Below, in pieces: positions 50,836 to 62,575 of a stretch of 64,000 nucleotides of DNA. Position numbers and translations under genes: made by a program. The notes beneath the pieces are model-generated. The model did no database searches. It worked only from the letters and a program-made list of their open reading frames with translations, and had not been told where the DNA came from. The DNA is from Formicarius rufipectus (lineage: Eukaryota > Chordata > Aves > Passeriformes > Formicariidae), in NCBI GenBank assembly GCA_013399695.1, contig VXAU01003163.1, positions 649,790-713,789 of the forward strand, in the 5' to 3' direction. Within the stretch, counting starts at the first letter, position 1. The number at the start of each line of letters is the position of its first letter.

Positions 50836-52001
50836 TTTCTGCAGTCACAGAAGCACCAAACTGCTGGCTTTTGCAGGCAAATTCTGTGTCATACTGTACA
50901 TAAGCAAAAGTTAAAACAATGCTTTATGAAGCTTGGAATATTTCTGCCTCTCCCTCCTGCTTCCTGTTGCCTGGTTCCATATGTAGTGTTTGGGGGACTG
51001 GGATGAACCAGTAGTAGCAGAAAGGTGTGGCCACAGCTGGGCTCACCTTTCATTAGTTTTGGGTTTGGTTTATGACTTAAGAAAAGCATATACTTGGCTT
51101 TCCATCAGTCTGCTAAAGCATTACAGCAGTTCTGCTAGTTTTGGCATCTTATAGTTTGTTTTCAAATTAAATTTTAATACCACACTGCTGCACTTCCACT
51201 TAGAGAAGATGAGGCTGTCTGCTCTCTGGCAAGTTAAATGTTGAATGTCTAAAGTCAAAGATTACGCAGGAACATGTTCTGAACATGAGTGAATGGAGCT
51301 TAAGGAGCCTTGGATAGGATGCATAATGCCTCAAGACTGTATCTGAAGAAGATAGTGTAACTTTTTTAAAGTAGCATTTCTCAGCCTATTTTTGATGCAT
51401 AAAGTATGCAGGTGCTAGAAACGCTTAGAATCAATTCTGTGGGCAGTTTAATGTGGCAGACTGAGAAAACACGACTTGCTGGGTATGAGGCACCCACACC
51501 ATCACACTCCATGTACAAAAAGATATCTGCAAAGCTTGCTACAATTGCAGAAACCTATTTCCAAATACATAGAAAAACTATTTAATGCAATGCAGGTATT
51601 TATAGGCTGTTTAGGATAGGAAACCTCCTCTAGCTTGTACATCACTGCATTAGACAAGGGGGAAATTGCAAAACGAAACACATTTTGGTTAAAAACCAAG
51701 CTGTAAGAGAACATGCATATTCATTTTCAGGATTTTACAGTGCAGTTGAGAAAGCAAAAGCACCTCTTCTGCAGAGTCTATGAAAACTGCAGCATTTTGC
51801 TGTGAAACACAGTTTTAAGCAATTCCCCAGGTGAAAAAACACATCACCTTCCAATACCAGTTTATGGAGAAAACAGACATAAATTTAGGCAATCAGCTAG
51901 GTAACAGAGTCCTTTGAATTACTACTGGAACAAGTTTCTGGCTTGCACTAGGGTTGGGAAAAGATAGGACAGTATTTCTGTACTGCTTAAAACCTTCCAT
52001 T
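50836..52001. other. Spacer between claudin pseudogene and intact claudin
   Basis: No coding features seen. It should contain the 3'UTR of the intact claudin on the minus strand; ATTAAA-type hexamers on that strand occur at 51581-51586 and 51447-51452. I see no transposon that I can name. Confidence 0.5.
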
Positions 52002-52655
52002 TTAAGGCCTAGTTTCAGTTTCCAAGCGTTGACACCGATCCTGCTGTTCTGCTACTGCGTAATGGACCGAAGACGGATGGACTTCAGTGGAACAGATTGT
52101 GCAATTAAGTAGGGATCCTCCTAATATCAGACAAAATCCAGCAAGCCAGCCAACAAACAATGCTTCCCCAAAATCCCACCTGGGAACAATATCTGGTATA
52201 TTCTCATCCCAAAATTCCTGGACTGTGGAATGGGCAACCCAGGAAACTGGGACGATAGCTGTAATCCCTGATATCCAGATGAGCATTCCTCCAAACAGCA
52301 ACAACCGTTTCTTTTGTTCCTGTTGTCTTTCACCAATTTTCAAACAGTCCAACCCAAATCCCGAGACCAAGAGGCCCAAAAGCCCTGATCCATTGGAAAA
52401 AAACATCAAAATCCTAGAAATCCTGAGCTCTGGCGGCAAAGCTAGGAAAGAATCGAAGTCCTTGCATTGCATTCCCCCTTCTTCCTGGACAACACAAGCT
52501 TGCCAGAGTCCCATGGTCCAGATCTCCAGTTCATTCAGCTCCAAGTTAAGATTTTTCCACTGGGGTAGATAGGTGGTGAGACAGGACAGGACCCATCCCA
52601 ACAGAGAGAACAGTATGCCACTTAATTGCATCATTGGTTGATAGACCAAGGCCAT
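52002..52655 (-). CDS. CLDN24: Claudin of the CLDN22/CLDN24 group, intact single exon
   Basis: Tight-junction four-pass membrane protein, 217 residues, within the usual claudin size. Start ATG at 52653-52655, giving MALVYQPMMQLSGILFSLLG. TM1 is ~8-28. The first extracellular loop carries the claudin signature W33, G49-L50-W51, C54 and C64 (disulfide pair), then R81. TM2 is ~82-104, TM3 ~117-137, the second loop has QEFWDENIPDIVPRWDFGEA, and TM4 is ~163-185, followed by CTIC and a polar tail ending ETRP. The classical terminal YV PDZ ligand of many claudins is missing. CLDN22 and CLDN24 are near-identical in mammals; the tail (QDRCQRLETE) is nearer to CLDN24 as I recall it, and the position distal to the pseudogene agrees. 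Single-exon structure is normal for this group. Convergent with WWC2. A TATA-like TTATAT lies on this strand near 52771-52777, without proof of use. Confidence 0.95.
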   Translation of the reverse strand: MALVYQPMMQLSGILFSLLGWVLSCLTTYLPQWKNLNLELNELEIWTMGLWQACVVQEEGGMQCKDFDSFLALPPELRISRILMFFSNGSGLLGLLVSGFGLDCLKIGERQQEQKKRLLLFGGMLIWISGITAIVPVSWVAHSTVQEFWDENIPDIVPRWDFGEALFVGWLAGFCLILGGSLLNCTICSTEVHPSSVHYAVAEQQDRCQRLETETRP

Positions 52656-55600
52656 TATAAAAGCAGAGTCCTGAAAGCTTGAGGAGGAAGGTCTCCCCAG
52701 CAGTCCTGCACCAACTGCTACCTTGAGTGATGGTGGAAGCTATGATGGGTTTAGTTCTCTGCTGCCCCAAATATAAGCCCTTGCTATTAACCCTTTGCAA
52801 GCCCTGAAACACTTTTTTGTTCTTTATGAATATAAAGTTTCACATAAAGGACGAAGGGCTTCACTAAACCATGAGTTAGGCTTTCCGATAAGGATTTGAT
52901 CTGTTACCTTCCAATTTGCTTGGTAAAATTATATCCCAGTGCCTGATGATTACAAGCCTGAGGATGAACAAAGAGGGCTCTATGACCCCTCACCCTAAAA
53001 CACAACAGAAATCTTTGTGCTTCAATACGGATTAATTAGATTTTAAGTGGTGATAAAAAGGCAGCTCTGTGTGCAACAGGACTTCATTGTAATGGCTAAA
53101 TTTGAGATTTTGGGGATGTAAATCAAGGCCTTGTAAAGAAAGGTAGACTGTTTGCCTATAATCTTTATTCTTAGACTTCCTTAACATACATAATGGCTTA
53201 TCTTGCACTGCCCTGTTTTATGTGCCCAGCACTGTAAAAGACGCTTTGTAAAAGATCCTTATGTTTCACATTTTCTACATTCACTTCTTTAAAAATGGGC
53301 TTTGTTTTGACAGACTTTTAAGGGGAAAAGGAGACGGGTATGGTGAAAGTACCATAGAAAATGAAATCCTAGACATCCCTCCACCATAATGAATCTGGGC
53401 AGATCATCAGCCAGCATAAACTTTACCTGCCCCAGGACTTCAGCAACACTGTGGTAGCAACTTACACCAGCACAGTGTCCCCTTTCCTAAAGCCCATGTT
53501 CCAGATGGCACACAGTGTATACACTTAGTATCTGTATCAACAACATTTGGCACTCAATGCTCCCGGGGCCAGGAATGCCTAGTATACCTTTCTGATCAAA
53601 GCAAGATACCATTATGCCACTATCCCATTAGAAAACCCAGCTTTTTTCCTGCTCTCATGGCAGCTACACTGCTTGTCTACAGGGTCAGCAAGGGGAACAC
53701 CTGTTTGCTGTTCCACTCCCCACGTGGAACAGCACAACCTTTATGGGAAGGAGCTGAGCAGCATGAACATACATGTACAAACCAGAGATGTTTTCCAGCC
53801 TTTCTTGAATTCATTTCCTAGAAGTGAGAGTGTACATATATGTGTATTTTAATTCCCAGTTGCACAAAATGGGTTATGTGATTGGAAAACATAACACTGC
53901 TTTTGAAGGTTTCCAAAATCCTTAAGGGTATCATTAAATGTCACTGTGAGAAGATCTCTTCTTCCCTGTTTCTGTACGGAGTCAATTTCTAACCTTTGTT
54001 TTTTTTCCTGTCACAACCTGTGAAGAACCAACACAAGCAAAGATGATCTATTTTCCTTTCTCTTGTGTACCAGTCAAATGGCTTTTCCTTGGCCAAAAGA
54101 TTGCCATGCAGAAGAGCAGTAATCACCAAGGATATGACGGACTACACTGTGAACAAATTGATGCGAGCAAGTCTGTAACTTTGGCCATCCACTAGAAGAT
54201 GACAAACCAATGACCAAGATGACTGTAAGAAGACAGACCAATCCCACATTCACTCCTTCATTCAGACTCCAGATTGTATTTTCAGATTTGGCAGTGTTGT
54301 TTCTCTCCCCCCTCTCTGTTAGAGCAAGAATGCTAACTCTGGAAATCATCATGACTTTCAGTGAGAATCTCCATAATGCCATTTGAATAATTTTTGAGAT
54401 AAACAACCACACTCCAGTAGTGGTTCTCCTCCTTCAGGGGCTACATGCTTATCTGACTTTAAAAATCAAAGTTACTGACAGACTGTTATTGGAAGCCTGT
54501 TGCACTTCTCTGGACTGGGAACATTTAATATTTTTTTCTCTGCTCTTAGTTCCAACAGTCAATATAGTGTGAGAGCACAGGATCAGGCATGTGAAGTCTA
54601 TTAATTCTGCAAATGCTGAGTACAGCTGGAACAGTATGCCAGCCTTTAAATTTTAGCCATCAGAGCAGTGGTACTACTGCATTAGTAAGGTCTGCCAATT
54701 AAGTTCTGCAACTTACTATTAACGATGTACTAATTTAGGACAAGCAAAGCTTCCTTACACTATCCTGAATAAGATTATATATAATCCTTGTTCTTCCAAG
54801 GCAGCAGTGGGAAGGAAAAAAAAAAAAAAAAAGGTAACACTTGCCTTGTCACTGGGATAGCAACAAGGTCTGAAATGCCTTTGCTTGGAACTTCCTCATC
54901 TTATCGAAATTCCAGCTCAACTGAGATACGTTCCTTCTCTGGTCAGTCACTGCCTTAGTCTGATCTCCCTTGTCCTTCTTTCATACTTTGCCTACCTGCT
55001 GTTATTTCTTCTTTTCTTTCCCATCTAAAATTATTCTCAAAATAATTTTATTTTGGTAGACTTGTGCCTACATGGACAGTGACATGTCAGAGTTACTACA
55101 AAACCTAAGGGCTTGAATTGGGCTCCCCTTAGTTTCTGCCCTACTGCTCAGGGTAATTTAAAACATAAGCCCAGGGTTCACTGTTAAATTGCCATGAGAA
55201 GAAACATCTGCAGACCCTGAAACAACAGATTGCCACAAGGGGTTTCAGCAGAGATGGCCACTGAAAGATGTCCCCCAGGCCAGTGGGACAGGAATGCTGC
55301 TTGCCAGGGACCTCCACAGCTATGCCTGGGGCCCACACCCAAGCGAGCTTCCCCAGGACAGCTCTGCCCCTTCTCTCTCTGCTCACCATACTGGCCTCTG
55401 CAGCAAAGACTGTGCTTGTCCAGCACAAGCTTGTCAAGAAGGAACGGAAGAGCAGGTACAGCTGTCACTGTGACCACTGTGCTTTCAGGTAAGGAAGGTG
55501 AGAATGACTTTGGAGCGGGTTTTGACTGGGTTTAGAGTATTTCTTTTCCCTCTTATTTTTTCCCTATGAACTTTAAAGCCTGATGATTGTAACAGGGATA

Positions 55601-58600
55601 CTGCCCTACAAAGGTTTACGCAGCTAAAATAATCTGAGCCAATAGGAACTGAGGTGCAGAGAAGAGTCCTCTGGTCACGTTTCTAATGAGGTGCCAGCAG
55701 AGACTCAGGAGCATCAGCCCCACTGAAGCCAGGCACTTCTCAGAGACACACAGAATGGTGTGTCATTGCACACATCTTGCACTTGCTCCTGTTGCCATTT
55801 GACTGTCTCAGCAGCCAGTTCTGTGAGACATTGAGCTTTCATAGCTCATGTTACAGACAGTGCTTGTGAAGAATATAGCACAGGTCATGATCATGTTCCT
55901 ACAGACTCAGGAATATTTTTTAAAGCATTGGAGATCACACCATTCACTTGAACTAGCTTCAAGCTAGATTTTGGCTACACTAAAGCAGAATGGGGGTGGT
56001 CAGCATGCATATCATTTTATGCAGTTAAGTGTATTAAATTTTTACTCCTCATATAACCATTTCAGGCTGGATACAAGGATTCTGCATCTCATTGCAAGTA
56101 ATACATAGTCCCTCAAAAGCTACACTAACTCTTCTGGGAGCCTCTATGGTGAGAAATAAATACATTAAACCTGCTGCAAAGAGCAGTAGGGAATTGTCTT
56201 TACACAACTCTGCAGCCCACACAATTATCCCAATGTTTCATGGTCAGCATAAGAGGGAAAAAATATCAGGTGCAGTATCTTGGGATCTGATTAGGTAATT
56301 TAATACGACAAAAGCAGTATTAGGAGACTGGCTCTTTCCTATACTTTCAGTTCCTTCATAAAGCGTAATCATGTTAATTTTGTTCATTGTTTGTTTATTC
56401 TCCTTCAGTGGTCCAAAAGTGTGCTTGTCTGTGAAGTACAGTGATGTCTGATAGCATTCCCCAGACACTACCCTAATTTTCTCTAATCTGAAGATAGTCA
56501 TGGCATTCCCTAAATATTTTTTGTTGCTCATTTAAATATCAAGTACTGTCATGAATCATTCACAGGTCTCACTTTTAGGTTCCCATTTTATAGATACTTA
56601 TGAAAAAGATGGAAATAAGAGCTAGTGTACAGATTTTCTATGACAATCTTAGTTACAGCCAGCAAAACATAGCTGCTGTCAGAAGCTGGCAAGGTAGTGT
56701 CTTCAGCTTCTTACTACAAGTAAGTTAACTCATTCAGTCTTTTGCTTTCCACCTTATTGCTTGATCTGAGGTTACAAGAGCATTTTCTTACCCAACTAAG
56801 AACCCATTTCTCTGTGATACTGGAGCTTCCTTGGGATTTGAATATCCAATGTGCTCTTCAGTGAAAACATTGAACCACCAAGCAAAGAACATGACCCATA
56901 CTGCTATCCATACTAACCTACATTTAAGTGAACTTTGACAAAAAATTTATTATTTGTATTGGTAAAGCCTCAGGTTTCACACAAAAGGCCATATCACCTC
57001 TTCTGAGCCACCTTCCCTTGCAGAGGCAGTGAGGACACCCCAGCAGTGCAACCACTGCAGTGCCACAGCACTGAGTGCAGCAGTAGGAGGTGAGGACTCA
57101 GCACCTTCAGAAGAGCCAGGAAGGAGCTGCAGAACCTCTCACGAAGGAAAAAGGCGCAGCCATCGCCAACCTTCTGAATAGGCCTCCAAAGGGAATATTC
57201 CCAGTTTTTCAGCATTGCAGGGACTGCCCATACCTGCATACCTTCCCTCTTCAAACACTGGATATAATCCATTAAACAACTTTAACAAGAGCCTGTTACA
57301 TATACAAAATAAATGTACTTCTGTGATCAAGAGATCTTGCTAACAGTTTCTCTTATTTAAAATTAATCAAAAGCTTGAAATAGGATGTCATGTAGAATTA
57401 ATGGCAGTTGCACAAGATCTGGAAGGGAAAGGCACTGAAGGAGTCAAGCACAGCAAGGTGAAACCGTTGATTTCTGCTTTAGGGACTTATTCAAAGGTTG
57501 AAATGAGAGAGGGTAGATTTGCCATCATTATACTGGAAGAATAAAGAATGCTTTAAGGCTCAGTATTTCAACCTTTGCGGAAACTTTTCCATCACCATCC
57601 CAATTCAGACTTCTAAGCGAGGGTTGACTGGGTTAGAAAATTAGCCTTATTCTTCAGGGAACTATTTTTGATATATTGTCAATAGAGGAGATTACTGTAA
57701 GTATGAAAACTCATATCACTTAAGTGATTGGCATGTGATTTCCTTGAATGATGGAAATATAAGGAAATAATTTCTAAGTTGTGAAACATGTAGCCTTCTT
57801 TATCACTATGCATCCCTTTTTATGATATTCTGGTTTAACAGTGTTACACATTTCTGTAATGCTTTTCAATTAACACCTGCAAACAATTATTATAATAAGC
57901 TTTCTCTCATTTCTTAAGATATGTTTCTTAGTATCACTAAACTTAGGAGAAATTATTTGTAGCACCCAGTTGAAGCTACATGAGGAGTTGTTATTGCATG
58001 ACAGTTGGGATTACAAAGATAATACACACCATAAATTAGAAGACTGTGCATACCTTTTAACAGCAGTCTAGCCAGAATGTGAAATGAGTCACAAGGATTT
58101 TTGGTAAGTGAACGAAATATGGGTCACCTGTGGCATTTTGTTCATCTGCTATATTGAGATTTGGGGGAAGGGAGGAAAGAAGCTGAAAAATTTATGGTAG
58201 TAAATGAAAAGACAGTGAAGAAGTTTATGTTCTGAATGCAAGAAAACGATTATGAAGGTAATTAAAATGGGTATTCCCCAATATGAAGATAACCTGTGTT
58301 CTCTTGAGCAGACATCTGCTTTCAATTCTTCAGTCTGTCACAAGAATCTGCTTTTAAATTACATAGTACCCAGGAAGAGATACTGGGAAAGTGACTATTC
58401 TGCAATATACTCAGGTCTTTTTAATATTTTGTACAAAACTCCATGTAGACAAAATGTACCAACTGCATCATTTAAGGGAATGTATAAAGACAGATACATT
58501 ACTGAGCTTGGCATACATTTGCAAAGTCACATTCCCTAATACAGGAATGGCAGTACTATGCTAGGACAAGCCAAAACTTTATCTAACCCAGCAGGAAAAG

Positions 58601-58881
58601 AATATAACAAAATGCTAAGGATAGATTGCTATTGTCTTTACAGTGCAAAAATCTGAGCCTGAGCTTTAAATCTACATCATCATGTTCAGTAGCCTTTGAT
58701 GGATCCCTTCCCCTATGAATTTTCCTCTGAAGCACACATGTGCTGCACCCAAAGCACCTTACAACAATAACTTCAGCAGTTTAATTTTGCCTTGCTCATT
58801 TTATCCCCTGTAATTATAAACTCACTGCTAGATCATTTTATCTCCTATTCCCTAGTTCTCATGTGATGTTCATTAGTCTTC
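52656..58881. other. Intergenic DNA upstream of the claudin
   Basis: No gene recognised. The claudin promoter should lie at the left edge. There is a 17-base A tract near 54818-54832, and a GC-richer patch around 55210-55490 containing a short cysteine-bearing reading frame that matches nothing known to me. Open frames here are short and lack family motifs. Confidence 0.6.
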
Positions 58882-59493
58882 TGTCACGGTTTAACCCCAG
58901 CCAGTAACTAAGCCTTATGTTGCCACTTGCTCAGTCCCCACTCCCGAGACTGGGGTGACAATCATAAAGGTATGATATTTGCCTCTTTTTTTTGTGCCAC
59001 ATGCAAGGAAAGTCGTAGGTTGAGATAAAGACAGTTTCATAAGGAAAGCAAAAGCCACACAAGAAAGCAAACCAAGGAACTAATTCAGCCCTTCCCATGG
59101 TCAAGCAGGTGTTCAGCCATCCCCAGGAGAGCCAGGCCCCATCACATGTAACACTGACTTGGAAAGACAAATGCCAAAACTCTGAACACTTGTCCCTTCC
59201 TTCTTTCCCTAGCTCTATATATGGAGCATGACACCACATGGTACAGAATATCCCTTTGGTCAGTTGGGGTCAGCTATCCCAGCTGTGTCCCCTCCCAGCT
59301 CCCTGTGCAGCCCCAGTCTCCTCGCTGGAGGGGTGGGACAAGGAGCAGAAAAGGCTTTGACTTTGTGTAAGCATTGCTCAGTGAGTGACAACTTCCCTGT
59401 GTTATCTACACTGTTTTCAGCACAAATTCAACACACAGCCCCATACCAGCTACTGCACACTAAATTAACTCTATTGCAGCCAAAACCAGCACA
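58882..59493 (-). mobile_element. Solo LTR, avian ERVL-like
   Basis: About 612 bases bounded by TGTCACGGTTT on the left and CCAAAACCAGCACA on the right, so TG...CA ends. Sense orientation is inferred to be minus from a TATA-like box at 59216-59222 and from recognition of the widespread bird LTR that begins TGTGCTGGTTTTGGCT. No internal retroviral coding region accompanies it. The five flanking bases (TCTTC left, CTAAT right) do not match, so no target duplication is visible. Family name is from memory and should be confirmed against a repeat library. Confidence 0.8.
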
Positions 59494-60680
59494 CTAATTC
59501 ACTATCTCAAAACTACTCTTTTTGGTATATGTCTTTAAAATCCTTATGCAGAGGATTATGCTAATGCTAAAAGTTCCTAGTTTATTTCATATACAATTAC
59601 CTTTAAGCAGATGAAAGAGTGGTGATTCTACATTCCCACTGTCAGAGATCAATACAGTGTGCACACTAGCATTCCATGAGAGAACTAATGTGGGAAAATA
59701 AACCTCTCTTCTTTCATACCACTACCAATATGATTGTCATAGTTATGTTCATGTTCACCATGCACTTTAAGACAAAAAGGTTTTGTTAAAATCTTTCCTG
59801 AAGTTGAAAATACTGTGAACACTATCTTTTTGGTATATTGTATTTTGATGTCTGTATTGTGGCAGAACAAGAACTCTAGCCGAAGAAATACAATGGAAAA
59901 CAGTGAATTATCTCAGCAGTAGTCTGCTTGAAATCTAGTATCTTCTACTGTAAGATATGGCCTAAAAAATGGTGCTTTTTTTTTTAATAGGAAGCATACA
60001 TTCCCAAGTGCATGTACAAATGAGTTTCCTGTAATATTCTGCCAGATGCACAGATGGCATAAGATGAGGAAGGTGCTCCTCACACCAAGTGCGTGATGAT
60101 TTTCATAAAGTATAGGTTCAGTGGTTGGGAGCAATACATCGGTACTCGTGTGAAAACCCTTTATTCTACAGCATATTATCATGGTTCTCTTCACCTAATT
60201 ATCACTTCTCTGCAGGACAGTGATCACAGAATTTTCTGCTATTGTGGTAGAGGGAAAAATGGGGCATTATATCCCTCAAAGAGTGCAAGTGAACTCTATC
60301 TGACCTACATGTCCAGTTACATAGACCACAACCATGGAACACCACTGACAAGAGGGTGCAGAAATATTTTTAGCCTGGGGACCTTCCCCACAAAGGTGGA
60401 ATAAAATCACATCTAGTTTCCATGTAGTGTTCAAAGAATCATTGAAATTTTTTTTTATCCATCTTTCTCTTCCAAGAGAAAATAAAGCAAATCACAACTA
60501 ATAGACAGTTATTTCACTTTTCTTTAAAAAACCCCAAACAATCTCTGCTGATAAACACAGCATTCCTAAGCAACCTGTTCTAATGAAGCACTGGAATACA
60601 GATCATATTTCCTAAGGCCATGTTTGTGTTCTCCCCTTTTGCCCTGCTTTCTTAATCAATAGCATCCAGGGGTGAATTTC

Positions 60681-60772
60681 CTAGAATGCGTTAAGTTGGA
60701 AAGGACCTACAAGGATAATCAAGCTCAGCTCCCAGCCCTCCACAGAACAAGCCCAAGAATACCACATGTCTT
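60681..60772 (-). mobile_element. CR1 LINE fragment, 3' end
   Basis: Decayed CR1 3' terminal sequence read in reverse: TAGAATGCGTTAAGTTGGAA, AGGACCTACAAGG, and the CCCAGCCCTCCACAGAACA block typical of bird CR1 copies. Much diverged. Confidence 0.6.
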
Positions 60773-62440
60773 AGAGGTGGGCAGTGTCTGCTCTCTTACA
60801 AACAACTCTCCTCTTATTGCAGCCCCTAAAAGGACATAGCTTTTTGTTGTTGTTATCATTTTTAAATCACATTCAGTTTATTATTTCCTATAATTTTTAA
60901 TTCTGGTATGGTATTTGCCTTTTTTTGTTTGTGCCACATGCATGCACACACACATTCTGATTTCTGATGAGCTGAGAAGACAAGGACCCTTCCCAGTTCG
61001 TAGCATGTGTATGGAAGAAGGTAGGGGCTGACAAGCTTCCTCTTGACCTTCCTCTACTCCTTGCTAGTTTCCCTCCATGTAGCTCTGACAGAAGTGCCTT
61101 TGTCTCTCTCACCTCTGCAGGTGATTTGCTTTTAGAAATGTCTGATCACTGAGCTCCCTGCTGAACTCTTATTTCATCTTCACAAATGCAAGAGAGAGGC
61201 AGCCTTTTACAGATTTCTGAATCAGAGTCAAACTACCTCCAGATTGTGAAAGGCTGGAAGTGAGGTGGCTTGAGGAAAGGGAAGGGAAAGAATATAGCTT
61301 TATAATAGCTTATTAAAGATCTGGAGCTCAGTTCCTAAATATGGGCTCACATGAGACACAGTGCATATGAGAAGGAAAAGGGAATCAGTATATGCAGCTG
61401 TGGAATTTCTCCACCTTAATTAGAGCAGTCACATCTCTTGGATTATTTTCTAGAGTACAGAAAACTTTAGTGTGCTCAAATCATCTTACCACGAAGAACA
61501 TTTACCTTTCTTGTGGTCAGACCATGTTCCACAAAATGTAGCAAATACACTAGCTCCTCAGACTTGTACAGAAAAACATGGTTCTACCTCCAGTAGATCT
61601 GGGGTAGCCTAAGCTGCAAAAACAGCAATCCTCATGGGGCAGAGGAGACCAGCTGTGCTGAAACCAGTTCGAGAGGCTAACAGCTCTGACAGGCATACAA
61701 CAGTGTTGCATCACAGTGTTGAACTCATGTTGTAATAGAATCTTCTGACCCACTGTTAACTACAGAGCTACATTATTTGCCTAAGACCAGGAGAAGTGGG
61801 CCAGAGAAAAGTGGGGGAAATCCCATGGGAAAAAGATAACAAAAACCCCGTCTCCTTTGTCCTTTGTATGACTTAGCTTTGTATCAAAGAACAGCACGTT
61901 GACGGAACCTAGTAAATGACCTAAACAACCAATAACAGATGCAAATATCTTTGATTGTGATTGAAGACACTCGAGTTTCAGTAAAAGATTCTTCACTGTT
62001 GACAGTGTAGAATGTACTGCAGCACAGCCTGGGACTGCCACAGTTCCTGCTGCCAGTTGGAACAGGAATTAAAGGCAGAAATGAATGACTTCTGCAAACA
62101 AAACAGGAGCTACAGATGCATGACCTGGGAGCCTCCAACAGCTCAGGGAAGAAGCAATAGCTGATAGAAAGCTAAGAGCTGCCCAAGAGCAGCCTACAAA
62201 CATTTCATCAGTAAAGGAAAGGTAGATTTACAGTCAGCTGGGCAAACTGGGACAAGAAGCTGTCTTTGAGAGTGTGTCTCACAGAAACGCTTCAAACTAA
62301 AGCATAAAAAAAGAAACTTGAAGTGCTACATATGTGAAATATTAGTTAATTAACATAGAAAACCTGAAACTCCGCAATGCCAGGAGCATCTGTTACAGAT
62401 AAAATGCCAATTTATAATGACATATCTAGGGCCCTGTAGG

Positions 62441-62575
62441 CAAAAAAAAAACCCAAAAAAACAAAACAAAAACAAAAAAAAAAAAAAAACAAACAAAACC
62501 CCCAAACAAACAAAAACCCAAAAACAACAATAAAAACAACAACAAAAAAACTAACAAACAAATAACAAATATAAA
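62441..62575. repeat. A/C-rich low-complexity tract
   Basis: Runs of A broken by C, CCC and occasional T, with many AACA and CAAA units, about 135 bases. No coding content. Confidence 0.9.

Noticed and set aside
52087..52572. 161-codon open frame antisense to the intact claudin
   Set aside because: It mirrors the constrained claudin codons on the other strand and shows no motif of its own; a shadow frame.
54074..54412. 112-codon minus-strand frame with a hydrophobic segment upstream of the claudin
   Set aside because: The hydrophobic stretch suggested a membrane protein, but there is no claudin signature or other family motif and no paralogous match to the neighbouring claudins.
57000..57330. 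GC-richer block with open frames on both strands
   Set aside because: Frames are short, lack motifs and overlap on both strands; could be an old repeat, but no ends or family were recognised.
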